Below are positions 8,300-19,949 of a stretch of DNA of 30,841 nt, in pieces. How positions within the stretch are numbered: position 1 is the first letter of the stretch; each line of letters begins with the position of its first letter. Origin of the DNA: Larix sibirica (taxonomy: Eukaryota; Streptophyta; Pinopsida; Pinales; Pinaceae); NCBI GenBank assembly GCA_004151065.3, contig NWUY0303940763.1, positions 1 to 30,841 on the forward strand, read 5' to 3'. The position numbers were made by a program, and so were the translations under genes. The notes under the pieces were generated by a model that made no database searches, was not told the DNA's origin, and was given only the letters and a program-made list of their open reading frames with translations.

Positions 8300-9080
8300 A
8301 CATTTTGCATTGGTTGGAGAGCCTTTGGAGACTAGGTGGACCACTTCACATGTTGACTACTTCTCTCTCTCTAGCGCCTTGCTCACTTGGCTTTTACACA
8401 CATATAAAAAAGGGTTCTTTTTTCTTCTGGATTTATGCTATGCCTTGGTGGACCTAGCGCCTAGCTTGGAGATTCTTTTGAGGCCCTACATTTGACTTTT
8501 CACACATTTGTAAGTGCTTGGAGCCTAGCGCTAGCCATTGTTAAGCTTATTTTATGGACACATCACATTTTGGAGGCTTGTGCATGTGGACTTCCCAACT
8601 TTGATGTGCTTGGAGCCTAGCGCCTAGCCTTGGGAGGCTAGTTGTATGGACACTTCACCATATTTAATGCACTTGGAGCCTAGCACCATGCTTGTGTCGA
8701 TTATTGGCACATTATTTGAGGAGTTAGCACATTATTTGAGGAGTTAGCACATTATTTGAGGTTAGCGCTATCTTGAAGGAGCCTTTAAAGGCTTGGACAT
8801 GGTAATTTATGCATATTTTACTCATTTGGAGCCTAGCGTTTGTATTGTTGGAGCTTACTTTATGGATACCTCACCACTTGGAGCTTTTTTATATGTAGAC
8901 CTCCCTTATTTTATGCATTGGAGAGCTAGCACTTGGCATTAGGAGGTTACTTCAGAGATAGTTAACCTTATTTTGCTTCATTGGAGACTAGCGCTACCTC
9001 GAGGAAGCCTTTGGAGGCCACACGTGTTACATTTAAGTGATATTATTGCTTATGTGGAGCTAGCGCCCTCTATCATGTGG
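8300..9080 (+). repeat. Irregular repeats with TTGGAGCCTAGCGC core
   Basis: The core TTGGAGCCTAGC or a close variant occurs at about 8519, 8610, 8672 and 8826, with weaker forms near 8366, 8447, 8924, 8981 and 9055. Spacing is 60-155 bp. Between cores, phrases such as TTATGGACAC-TCAC and GGAGGCT recur, so the array looks like a decayed higher-order repeat. Two overlapping open frames at 8269-8495 lie inside it and are repeat artefacts. Confidence 0.6.
8707..8760 (+). repeat. 20-bp perfect tandem repeat, 2.7 copies
   Basis: GCACATTATTTGAGGAGTTA occurs twice back to back (8707-8726 and 8727-8746), followed by 14 bases of a third copy. The identity of the copies contrasts with the decayed array around them, so this expansion is recent and probably variable in length. 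Confidence 0.9.
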
Positions 9081-11884
9081 GGTTTCTCTTGGTTTAGACT
9101 TGATGTATTAGGGTTTTGACCATGTATTTTCTTATTGGATGTAGGATGTTTGCTATTTCCCTACTTCCTAAATTATATCTAGGGTTTTAGCTAGGTTATT
9201 ATTATTTTTTTGTAGAGGAAGCAACATTGGGATTGGTGTCATAATTGGTGAGTGGACGCAGATTACAACTTGGATAGAAGAGATAGAGCAAGGGTGAGTC
9301 GTGGGTTGAGGGGACCTGCCCAGTGCTGTGATTGAGAAATATAAGGCATGCAGCTTATTATCACAGAGGTTAGGGGTCATGGGGACACTTCCCCTGAGCC
9401 AGGAATAATAAGAAAATCAAATATATAATCTGTCTACGATTTAACAAATAGCAGCAGGTAGCAGTACCAAGCTCTTCCTTAAAAAAGAGCAAGAGGGAAA
9501 TACACATAGATACAAAGGAGTTTAAATTCCAGCAGTAGTCTAAGTGGATATTTTCAAATATGTAATTGTACCCGGATGTTTTTCATTGCTAAGTGGTTGG
9601 GAGGCATCGATCCTTCGGATCTCCCACCTGTATCGATCATAGATAAAGATGCTCCTAATGATAAGGGTAATAAATCTGGGTATAATGAAGAGATAAATAG
9701 AAGTTTTGGGTGTCGGTATAAATGCTATAAATGCTCAAATAACAGGTAAAGAGGGAAAAAGGTTCAATTTCACATTAGGAAGGGTTCAGTCATTGACTAC
9801 CCACCTTTGACACTAGTAGGTGAACCAGCAAGAAAAACGTCGGGAATTTGGACCCCCCGGCAATCATATCCACACATAATCTCCACTACATTAATTATCC
9901 ACCAAGAATATCTACTAACTGCCAATCTCCACGACGCTACAAAATATCCACGGCTGGAAATTGATCTTTCTTCGTTAGCTTATTGAAAAGTAGCGTAAAA
10001 TCTTTGCTAGTGTAATTCCAATCTAATTAGTCAGAATGGATCTTACATTAGGTGCTATCCTGGCCCTGGTAGGTATCTCACTACTTTATGCTCATTATAT
10101 AATATTAAACCCTTAGGTGCTTATTATGTCTTATAATATTTTGCTCATTGCTTGACTACCTTCTATTATATCTTTCTAAGTAATATCACATCCTTATAAA
10201 AGCATACCACACTATCCCATGCCCGGCCGGATCTTTTAGCAATACGCCAACTTCCTATAACTTATGGGAGCATCCTCTGATAGCAGGGCATGTTGAAATA
10301 TAAGATTATTATTTTATCAACTTTATTCCTTTATATTATCTCCTTGTAGTTAAAGAGTAGATCCTATGCATACTTTCTATACCGGATCCTAGGAGTTTTT
10401 ATTTGTATTGATTTATCGCACAAGGAAACCTTAATACCTATCTTAACTACTTGAAGCTCCTAACTATTATTTATTAAAGACCCTAAATAGCTGAATTAAG
10501 GAGAATACAAGGATCTCTATTAATTCCTTAAGACTCTAACCTATCTAATTGCTTTCTAAGATAACCTTACCTAATCCCTACTTACTAATACCTTACTGAA
10601 AATAATAAGCTTAAGCACTTTCTGTAGCTCGCGTAGTCTCTACGATCCAAGCGTAATAGCTCACTGGTACAGCTCCGTATAAGCACCTACAAATAGTAAT
10701 AAGCAATGGGTCACTAGCACGGGAGTATGGAAGTTCCGGAAACGCATAAAGGCACGCACTCTCAATGATCAAACGTAACTTCACCTCCAGTTATTGGAAC
10801 AACAACCAAACCTGACCCAACTCCTACTGAACAAAAATATTGACGTCCAAGAGATAAACTGAGCGTGAAATAAAGTTGCGCATCTCGTACCAAACCGTAG
10901 GGCACTTAGTCCCAGTCAAACAGCAATTCGCATAGACCAGCCCCATTTCATGCTACTACACACGCAAGACCCATACTCATACGCCGGATACTATAGCTAC
11001 ACTGCTACTGCTTACATACCGCCGAAGCTAAACCCTTAGTGAAAGACAAGGTTGGACTCAGCGGGCGACGGGCAAGTGATTTCCGGCCAGCGTCACGTTT
11101 TTTATGGTCCGATAGGGAAGTATCGTGATTGATTCACGTGCGCTTATCTCCCTGATGTAACGCATAAATAGCTCTCATAAAGCCATAACTAGGCCCAATG
11201 GATGCTTTGCTCGATTAAGGAGGGGTGCCGCCTTGATCCATTAGGGTCGGGTCTTTGTCCAATGGCCGGCTTACTCTATTAGGGTACATTGAGAAACTGC
11301 TGGAACTTATATGGGCAATTTATACAACATTAGCAATTGAGAACACGGAAGAGACACACCCAGGGAATCAGAACACATGAGCCCGAAAATACTACTAGAA
11401 GGACGTGGGAAAGGGAATTTTACTACCGGTGGCACAGACGTACGCTTAACTATCACATAAAGAAACAAACTAATCCATCAGTTACACAGTTATGAGATCC
11501 GGACATACAAACGGAACACAGAAACTTAATAAGAATAAAAAAGAGATATTTATAAATTAACAATGTATAATTCATAATACGCTCATACATAATAGACACC
11601 TATTTTTTATACTATTTCTTTTATACGGGTGGGACACATAGAAGTGCGAAGACAGAGGTGCGAAGGGTGATCAGTGCGGGTATCGGTGTTGCTCAGTGCA
11701 TCGATCATAGCATGCGTGTAAGGGGCCGCATGGATCAGAACGTGCAATGTATGGATTGGATGTAAACCATTTCAATTTGTATCTAACTTTGGTTTTTGCT
11801 TTGTGCTCCCTCCCTTACTACAGTCTAGTGCTTATATACTATAATTATTTATAAAAGAATCTAGAGGATGAAGCGGATCTAGAG
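9081..11884. other. Long unassigned stretch, no supported gene
   Basis: About 2.8 kb in which I recognise no gene, RNA or repeat. The part from 10000 to 10600 is AT-rich. A short hydrophobic reading frame starts at 10036 (MDLTLGAILALVG...) but stops after 26 codons and matches no family that I know. The run near 11520-11630 is very AT-rich. A CCCAGTCAAAC at about 10911 resembles an LSU rRNA phrase, but its surroundings do not support rRNA. Confidence 0.5.
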
Positions 11885-12470
11885 CTAGCAGCAGTTTAGC
11901 AGCATCCAAGTAAGCATCCGAGTTAGTTTAAGCATATCCAATTTACTGAGAAGCAACAGCACCAATAGCAGCAGTTGCTTGAGTTGCAATTGCATTTTAC
12001 CCAGTTCCTGTTGATCCATAAGCATCTAAGCCTGAGAGCCGAGGCTAGCAGGAATTGAAGCAGCCTAAATTTCTTTCTAAATGTTTCAGGGCAGGGGCAT
12101 CAGTAGATCCAGTTGAAGCACACGTTGAAGCAGTTTTTGATCCTGTCAATCCTGTTGGTCCAGCTTTATATGAATAGGGGAACCAGATTCATACCCAGCA
12201 GCAGCAACAAAGCAAGAAGCATATTTACGCTTATTTACCAGCCAGTACACTTGTTCTAACAATATAATATAAGCAATAAGCAGCTTTTTTTCTTACTAGT
12301 GGTGTTCCTAGATTCTCGCATAAGTAGTGGTTTTATCTCCCCTACTGTTCCCATAAGTTTAGTTCCGACATTGCTAGATGTTCCTACATTAGTTAGTGCT
12401 CCCATAAGTAAACTACATCACAGCTATGTTATACTATTAGCACGTGTTCCTAGGAGATATGATATGTTAT
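11885..12470 (-). other. Gly/Ser/Thr/Ala triplet-biased tract, collagen-like remnant
   Basis: On the minus strand several pieces read as low-complexity peptide: LMGALTNVGTSSNVGTKLMG (12340-12400 region), AGPTGLTGSKTAS and STGSTDAPA (12080-12165 region), then DAYGSTGTG, a stop and NAIATQATAAIGAVASQ (11920-12020 region). Glycine often recurs every third residue in GPT/GLT/GST form. Stops and frame changes break it throughout. It is the longest of the tracts of this kind in the window. It may derive from a collagen-like repeat ORF or be a noncoding trinucleotide-biased repeat. Confidence 0.45.
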
Positions 12471-14810
12471 AAAATTGTTTGGTTTTTACGGGTGGTGGCC
12501 CTGCCCTTGCTCCTGGCCTTTCGAAAAGCCCCTCCATAGCGAAGGAAGGTAAGGGCCTTGATTAGAGATGGTTCGATCTGCTATAGCTCTACCTTCAAGG
12601 GGAGTTAGCCATTTGACTTAGCCATTCTGCCTAGTGAATGAGGTACTTTAAAGAGGGAATCAGGGGGACAGACCTTTTAGCGAATGGGAACGAGAGACTT
12701 TGGTCGAGCAGCCTCTCCCTTTGGTTAATGTACCTCTTCCTTTGGCTCACGTAATACAACGTTCTATGGCTCAATAACACTAAAAAGGAAGACCGTTGCG
12801 TATGTACAGAAAGTTCATGGTAAACCCCACTGACACAAACAAAATGGGTTCAAGTGAAAATTTATTACCTTAAAATTCCGCTATTACGCTCTTAAGGAAT
12901 GCCTTAGCTACTAATGAAGGCTCGCTGCTGAGCAAAAGGCAAAGCAAGGGGGCTTGGTAAAGCACTGAAGCTGTGTTAGCTTGGTAAGTGCCGAACCATA
13001 GCTTTACACTCTCCCTTCTTACCTCCTTACCTAACCCTTCTGTTTGTTGCTCTGCCTAGACGGTTGGTTGTTTACCTTTTTCCTTTACTCTTTGGGAATA
13101 CTTTGTTCCCAAGCTTGGTTGCCCGCCTCCTCAACCCTTTTACCCTTAGCCAGGGTGTTCCTTACCTTTTGCTGCTTTCATAAAGCAGTGGATAATACAT
13201 GCCCATTTATTATCATTTTTCCAACCTTAAGAGGCTAAGCTCGATTCCCACAGCACCTTCGCGTGCATTATGAAATATCTATATATAATATTATTGCCTT
13301 TCAGAGCCTTTTTACGAACATGAGTCTTTGGCCCACCTCATCTTGCACGTAGAGGTACCGACCACAGAAAAGAATCTTGCAAGTATAGGTAATGGCTCCC
13401 TTAGAAAATAAAGCTCATATTCAAATTTTGTACACTAACGCAGGGAGTTATATAGTTATGGACCGGTAAGTAGCCCCCGGACCAATTAGATTTTATCTAC
13501 TAAGGCCGGGATAAACCTGAACCTATACATTTCTTTTGGTGCCAACTTAAGAATCCCTGTACAATAATTAGGTTCCATTTTATAGAAGGGATATAAACCC
13601 GTAAAAGAGGAGTTCCTTTCTTCTGGGCATATATACTGGACCACCAAAGGCAGGGATTTACTTTGACCGAACGAAAGTAAGGGATATCTTTTATTCAGAG
13701 TAACGAAAGGACAAGTAGGAGTTATCCCGCGAAGGACGTAAAGACAAGTGGGATAATAATAGTATAGAAAAAGTTTACCAAATTAAGTGAAAGAATAGAT
13801 TTATATTGATACTTACTAAAAGTAAGGGGATCTATAGTCAAGCGAATGAACGAAGGAAACGGAGAATAATTAGTTCGTGTAAAAGAAAAGAGGTTCGTAC
13901 CTTCTGAAACAAAGGAACAGGAAATAGTAAGGCAAAGGAAATAGGGCACAGGTAATAGTTCTCACCTCGTGTTATCGTACCCCGTATAAATCATGGGGAA
14001 TAAGAAAAGAGTCCCATTAAACAATGGCAAAGGAAATAAAATAGGTCCCGTACCAAACCGTCCTCGTAAATTGTGTTATGGGAAATGAGAAAAGAGTATC
14101 ATTCACCAATAGTTTTGGAATCAGGAATAAGAACTGTTACTCGCTTACCTACAAATGGTGGGGTGGAAGCTTTCAAAAGAAATAGTCCGGTCCGGTCAAA
14201 GCTGAGCTGTAATGCAATAGTCCGCGGTCTCACCCTAATCTACCTACCTACTACCTTTACTGAGTCTAAACTGAAACAGGAGTCCCTCCCTTACGGCTGG
14301 GGGAATAATAACTTAAACAAAGTGAATAGCCATCACTGGAACTATCACTTTTATCTTCCCTCAAACGACCTTATCTAAAACAATCTTCCCTACGCGCACC
14401 ATCAATAGCACTTGCCAAGTCGTGTGAACTGTACCTAGTATCGCTTATCTCCATATACAGTGTGGGAAACATAAATAGGTCTAACCTGCATACCAATACT
14501 TCTTAACCGGGCCGAGCCATATTTACCTTGCTCAAGCTATTTATAAATAACTATAAAGAAGGACCAGCAGCAACCACTACAATCTGCCCTCAATGCCAAG
14601 AGATTAGGGTGGGTGCTAAAGAAGATCGAAAAGTGTGTGTTGTCCCTGGTTAATGGGATAAGCGGTAATGCGGTAATGCTCTAATGGGGCAAGGGGCAAG
14701 GAGAAATGCGTATTGAACGGAAAGCGGACTGGTGAATGCGAACTGAATCCATAATGGGCCATTATTCCTAGGTGATGTGTACTTACTTGGCAGGTGTCGG
14801 TGGGCAGTGA
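12471..14810. other. Unassigned mitochondrial-style spacer with small repeats
   Basis: No gene is supported. Between 12480 and 13260 the sequence is built of short AAGG-bounded and CCTTT-rich phrases common in gymnosperm mitochondrial spacers. A diverged direct repeat pairs 13977-14040 with 14060-14120 (shared AAGAAAAGAGT/ATGAGAAAAGAGT box). The open frames at 13044-13238, 13722-13949, 14073-14378 and 14616-14873 have no recognisable motif. Confidence 0.5.
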
Positions 14811-14996
14811 ATCGTTCTCAAGGAATCGGTCCCACAAAGGAATCGGGCTCATAAAGTAATTGGTCACAGTCAATTGGTAACAAGAAGTTAATTGTCCTCA
14901 ACAAGTCAATTGGTAACAAGAAGTTAATTGGGAGCAACAGGGTAATTGGTAACAAGAGGGCAATCGGGATCAAAAAGGGAATCGGCATCAAAGAAC
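14811..14996 (+). repeat. 18-bp minisatellite, about ten units
   Basis: Units include AATTGGTAACAAGAAGTT (14874 region and again 36 bp later), AATTGTCCTCAACAAGTC, AATTGGGAGCAACAGGGT, AATTGGTAACAAGAGGGC and AATCGGGATCAAAAAGGG. Earlier units around 14820-14870 are shorter or damaged. The 18-bp period keeps frame, so the minus strand reads as a repeating hydrophobic peptide (LLLPINFLLPID), which is a repeat artefact. Confidence 0.85.
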
Positions 14997-15739
14997 CAAG
15001 GCTATAGAATAGGGATTTATTGCTTGCCCGAGGTAGGAAGGTCAAGCCAGAAGATCAATAGGCTGCCTCAGACTCGCTATGCTCCTATCATACTCATTCG
15101 CTTGCTGCTTTCTGATCTAACAGTTAAGCTTGCTGCCTGCTCATGCTATTGCTCTGACTGAGAAAAGCACTTCGCACCTTTTTTGTGCACTCGGCACTTC
15201 CTCTAGCGCCCCTACTGGCCGTAGGGTTCTCCCCTCCCCCAGCTTGTCGGCCCAGGGCTCTTGCTGGCTGAAAGAAACCGGAGTGGCTTGCTCAAACATA
15301 GTATTCTGCTGACATCTTACATCGCTTGCTTTTAATACCTTCCTTCTAATATCATATGTAGAGCTTCACATCAGTCAAGCTTGCTGCCTAATATATAAAA
15401 TAAGGGGCATTGCTCCCTTATGCTATTGAGGCTCAACCAAACTCGCATATCTTTGTTCTTGCTTTTCAAAATGTCACAATGTCAAACTCCAAATGGGTAA
15501 TTATTGGCAGTCTAGTAATATGTTTTCGCTTCCTATCACTGGGGTTTATTTGGTTCTTGGTGTATAATACACTAGGGACATTTGTCTTAATATGGAGGAA
15601 CTCTACATTCAATTAAAATCTGATGGGAAGTAGTACAATCTTAACAAAATCTTAAGTTTCTCTAACAAGTAATTAGCTCTCATTGAATGGATAAGCTTAT
15701 AAAGAAAGGTGCACTAGGCTTAACTAGGATTATGGAGCT
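14997..15739. other. No recognised gene; small dispersed direct repeat
   Basis: AAGCTTGCTGCCT occurs near 15125 and again near 15377, each followed by a CATGCTATTG or TATGCTATTG phrase. The stretch reads as mitochondrial-style spacer. The open frames here have no motif that I recognise. Confidence 0.45.
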
Positions 15740-17015
15740 TACAAAAACACATTTCACTAGACCTTCAAGATGTTCTGGATAAGCATCCCACAGTATTACA
15801 ATTGAAACTAAGAGCACTTTCACTCGTGTGCGATCATGATTATTCCATCCAATTAGTTTCAAGATGTTAGCCTCTTAATTAACATTTGACCTTATCACCA
15901 CCCCTATAAAAAAAGAATGATATTTAACAGATGATACAAGAGATGTTGGATATAGGAATCATTCAACTTAGTCAAAGTCCATTTTCTGCTTTTATAGTGA
16001 TGGTTTAAACAAGGATTCCTCATGTAAAATGTGTGTGGATTACCAAGAGCTAAATAAAAGAAACCTCAAGGATCAATTTCCTTTTGTAATTGATGATCTA
16101 CTGAATTGTGGGCAATATTTTGAACCAAACTGGCTTTACGATTGGGTTACCCTAAAATCTGCATAAAGGAGGAACGCAAGTTGCTAGGATAACATTCCAA
16201 ACACATGAGGGCCATTATGAATCTGTGGTCATACCCTTCAGACTTACGAATGCCCCATCAAGATTTAAGAGCCTTATGAACTCCATATTAAAGCCCATCT
16301 TTTCTCAATTTTAGCTAGTTTTAGTATTCTCATCTTATTTTGGGATAATCATTGGCAATAGGGTTATAAAGTACTCTATACCTTGATGAAAGCAAACCAA
16401 CTATATGCCCGTCCAAGTGTAGTTTCAAAGTAAAGTAGGTAGGGCCATATTGTTTCTCATTAGAGAGTTAAGACCAGTGCAAAATAAAAGCTATGGCTGA
16501 GTGGCCAATTCCTATAAGGTCCTTAAAAGTTTGTAAGGATATTGGTTTATCTTACCAAATACTACTGAAAGTTTGTTAGGAATTATGATCCATAGCAGTG
16601 CCCGTCATGACACTCCTCAAACGTAACTCTTTTTATTGGATAGACACATCTACCCAAGCTTTTGAAGCACTTAAAGAGGCCATGTACATCACTCTAGTCT
16701 TGGCTACGAGAGATTTGAAACATACCTTTTCATTGAATATTATGCCAGGCATCAATGCAGTTCACATATAAGACGACCGACCAATCACCTTTTAAAGCAA
16801 ACAACTTAAAGAATGGAATCTTTCTAAGTCTACCTATTAAAATAAAATACTAGCCGGCCAATTTCAAAAGAAACATTGACCAAGTCGACAGTACTTCTTG
16901 GAGCAGCAACTGGGAATAACAGAAATAAATAACTCATAGTACTTTTCTATCATCTACAAAAAAGGAAAGGAAAACAAAGTGGTCAATGCACTCTATCCTA
17001 AATATTAGAAGGTGT
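15740..17015 (+). mobile_element. Ty3/gypsy pol fragment: RT and RNase H, decayed
   Basis: Reverse transcriptase copies the element RNA into DNA, and RNase H removes the template. In order I see a pre-RT linker (LDLQDVLDKHPTVLQ near 15755, then CDHDYSIQLV), IQEMLDIGIIQLSQSPFSA (15930-15990), CVDYQELNKR (16030-16065), THEGHYESVVIPFRLTNAP (16200-16255), a tether with TQAFEALKEAMYI (16655-16695), RPITF (16780), YFLEQQLG (16890) and YKKGKENKVVNAL (16955-16993). The catalytic F-x-D-D box expected near 16325 reads FSSYF, so the enzyme is dead, and stops and frameshifts are frequent. No integrase follows: the fragment ends against an element in the opposite direction at about 17040. It is a distinct subfamily from the fragment at 22461-24574. 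Confidence 0.9.
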
Positions 17016-17039
17016 AAGCGGATATTACAGAATCTGAGT

Positions 17040-19905
17040 TTTACTGGCTTTTCATCTAGATACGAGTCGACCTTCATTTCCCCCAGGCCACCTTTGATTC
17101 CTTTCAGTTAAATAGAGTTATGCATAAACAAATTTTCATACTCCTTTCTTCATACTCTTTCAAAAGAGCTGCAAATTCAAACATGTCTGTTCATCCCAGT
17201 AGTCACCTACTGATGCTATTTTAAGCTTATCTTCTATGTCCAGGTTTCTCTTTTGCAACTAAAAAGGTTGTTGGTGCACCTTTTGTGACCCCTCTATTAC
17301 CTTATTGTTTATCTCGCATGAGCCCTCCGACTCTTCAAATGAGAGATGCCGCAACTCTTCTAGTTTATCCCCGTCTTCATCTCCCTGTCCAACTGTTTTA
17401 CATCATAATAACTATTTGAGCTCTCGTTCCAACCTCTTTAAATACTTTGGGGTTTGTGGTGTTGCAGACATTGAGTAGGGACCAAATCACTCTGCAACTT
17501 GGGATGGAATAGAAATTGCTTAATGATCTTGAAAGATGCAATGACTTCAGTTCTCCTGCATGTGTATTAAAAAACAGTGCAGAAACTTTCTCTGGTTACG
17601 ACCCACATCCTGGTATTATTATATGATTCCTAATGTAGATACCAGGCCTTTGGTATGACCCAAAGTGTATGGGAATCTATGCACCCACAGCTCTGATCTG
17701 AGGCCCTCCTCAGTCCATCTTTCTATACAACTTGAAATATGCAGGGAGGTATCATAAAAACCATCGTATTTTTTGAGGGGCCAAATCTTTTATTCTTTAG
17801 GGCTTGACACATTCCACGCCTCAAAATAAGGAGGTAAACAAAAAACCTATGGAGCATGGATGACCGGGCTTGCTCCCAACCAGTTAGGTCTTCCTTATGC
17901 GTTGCCCACCAGTGAGTGGGTGTGCCTCATAGGACAGCATCCATGGCTAGGATTCTTTTAATGTCGTCGATGCCAGTCCCCATATCATGGAAGAAGTATT
18001 ATACTGCACTCATCCCATTATATACCAAAGGATCCCGTAACTTTGTGCCAATCCAATTGACGACCCTGATAGATGCACATTTCCTAGAAGTAAACTCATG
18101 GTTGCACTCCTGCCATGAGGTCCATGCTTCTTTCAAATCGGTATAAAAAGAGTTGATGCTCCTCCAACTCACCGATCCGTCCGTGGTGGGATTTACATAG
18201 TCATCCCACTCACCTGTTGTCATCCTGTATATGTTGTCCAATGCATTCTCGTTGAAGGCATCATCAACTGGTTCTGTGTATCTAGGGCCCTAGTGCGGGT
18301 CAAGAGATTTCATTACCCGCGTACTTTCATTTTAAAATGTAATTGTCTCCCTCTTTAAGTTTCTCACCGCATTATTGTAAAACACCCACTATATCCCCAG
18401 CAGGGCGAAATAGGGGTCCTTTTATCCTATGATCTCAATTACTTAAAAAACAGCCCTGAGCTAAAGTAGTAAAATAAGGTCCGGAGGTCTTGCGCTTCTG
18501 AGGGCAAGGTTTTCACTCCCGCAATATAAACTTATACATCCTCCAGTCTCCCAATCGGAAAGATCTGGTACTAGTTTTCCATGCGCAGATAGATGGGAGA
18601 ATATACTAGCTTCGGCCGCCCCATGGCCTCCCAGGATTTATTCAGTAAGATATTAAAATATAATTCTAGATCTAGCATTACATCCTTTATATAGTATCCC
18701 ACGACCTGTGCATCTAGTCTGAACTCCTTTCCTGTTCGGTGCTTCCTTCTATGCAGCACCTTATTATTTTTCTTCTATGGGAGGTTGAAAGATATATAGT
18801 ATGGGTCTTCTATTTCAGTCATCGTGCACTATAAGGCATCGCGCAACCTTTCATTCTGTTGTTCATCTACAGCATCTTTTCAAATAAGAGGAACCAGCTT
18901 TACACTAGGTTATTTGTATGTCGGTTCTGAGCCGCAGGAATCTGCCTGTAGCCTCCTAGGGGGTCTAGTATCTTTAGTGGCTGGGCTAGAGACCTGCATG
19001 CATTCTTTGAGGTCTCGACCATAGCCATGTTTAATAACATTTCTATTGCGTCTTGGAAGAACGACCTTTGTTTCGTACATTAAACTTTGGCGGTCCTAGT
19101 GCTGCCTTCTTTATCTGGCAAGGGTTTACATTGACTATATCTGCCCTGATTCTTGCACTTCCCTGATGATGGAATTAATGGTCAGTCCAACTCCTCTGCT
19201 TGGAGGTCTTGGCTCAGAATTAACCAGGTTAATGTTTCGTCGCCTATTCTTGGCTTCCTACCTTTAAAGAAAATATGGGCAGTTTTCGGTGGAATGTCCA
19301 GTGGGTCTACAATGGTTGCATCATAGCCTTCTAGGTAGCGGGTAGTCCCGCGCAATGTGTCTGATTTATTCACATTTATAATAGCGTACCGGGCTAGTGC
19401 ATCCCATGGTCCTTTCTTCTTGGTATCCTTCTCGGTAGCTTCCTCCACCTTGGTTTATGTGCTTGGCATTTATCTGTACTATGGGAGTTTGACCCGGATA
19501 ACTCATAGTAAACAGTGTTCAGGATGGATGAATATTTACAACGATGGGCAATGTTGCGGTGGGTGGCCGTAGGTTCGGCAGATTTCACGATAGTCCCCTA
19601 ATTGGCTTTTCTAGTACAACACTGTATTTTGGAAGGGCACCACATGCTGGAAGGGGATTGACGTAGCAGGGCAGTCTCTGGCTCCATCAATTGACCCCCG
19701 ATCCGCACGCACTGAAAGAATAGAATCATCTGCTGAACTACAGCTAGAAGAATTACTAATTATAAGGTGGCTCATAGGCACAATTATCCTCCCATAGTCC
19801 TTGCAAGTTCTAACCACTGTATCACAACTATAATGCGCTTGTTTGCTCCTCTGCTCACCTGATGTCTTGCCAGCTTCCCCACTCACTCTGTTCGCTCACG
19901 ATTTT
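17040..19905 (-). mobile_element. Retroelement N-terminal half: zinc knuckles, retropepsin, gag-like, pre-RT linker
   Basis: Read on the minus strand from 19905 downwards. At about 19560-19590 there is a knuckle-like CRTYGHPPQHC, then a second, SNSHSTDKC, near 19445-19480 in another frame. Residues PLDIPPKTAHIFFKGR lie in 19182-19448. A retropepsin-like region (18571-18759) has VVGYYIKDVMLDLELYFNIL, where an active DLG-type aspartate motif would be expected but is corrupted, followed by WEAMGRPKLVYSP. FPIGRLEDV and IAGVKTL follow at 18510-18560. Next are DDYVNPTTDGSVSWRSI (18145-18205), ILAMDAVL, and WWATHKEDLTGWEQ near 17880-17920, a typical gag-like motif. A linker (LKGIKGGLGEMKVDS, about 17070-17115) of the kind found just before reverse transcriptase ends it. 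Stops and frameshifts occur throughout. Zinc knuckles and protease upstream of the gag-like motif are an unusual order. Confidence 0.8.
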
Positions 19906-19949
19906 AAGTCCGCTAAATCCGCTGTTTAACTTTTCCCATTTTCATTAAT

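Noticed and set aside
10036-10115. Short hydrophobic frame resembling a small NADH dehydrogenase subunit
   Set aside because: It stops after 26 codons and shares only general hydrophobicity.
10880-10960. Possible second LSU rRNA fragment around CCCAGTCAAAC
   Set aside because: Only one short phrase agrees; the flanks do not follow the rRNA order on either side.
13220-13265. tRNA T-arm-like phrase near CTCGATTCCCAC
   Set aside because: No paired stem and no D-arm or anticodon arm at the right distance.
14073-14378. 101-codon plus-strand open frame
   Set aside because: No recognisable motif, and its start lies in a small direct repeat; nothing supports a gene.
14818-15045. Minus-strand frame with repeating LLLPI peptide, membrane-like
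   Set aside because: It is the translation of the 18-bp minisatellite, whose period preserves frame.
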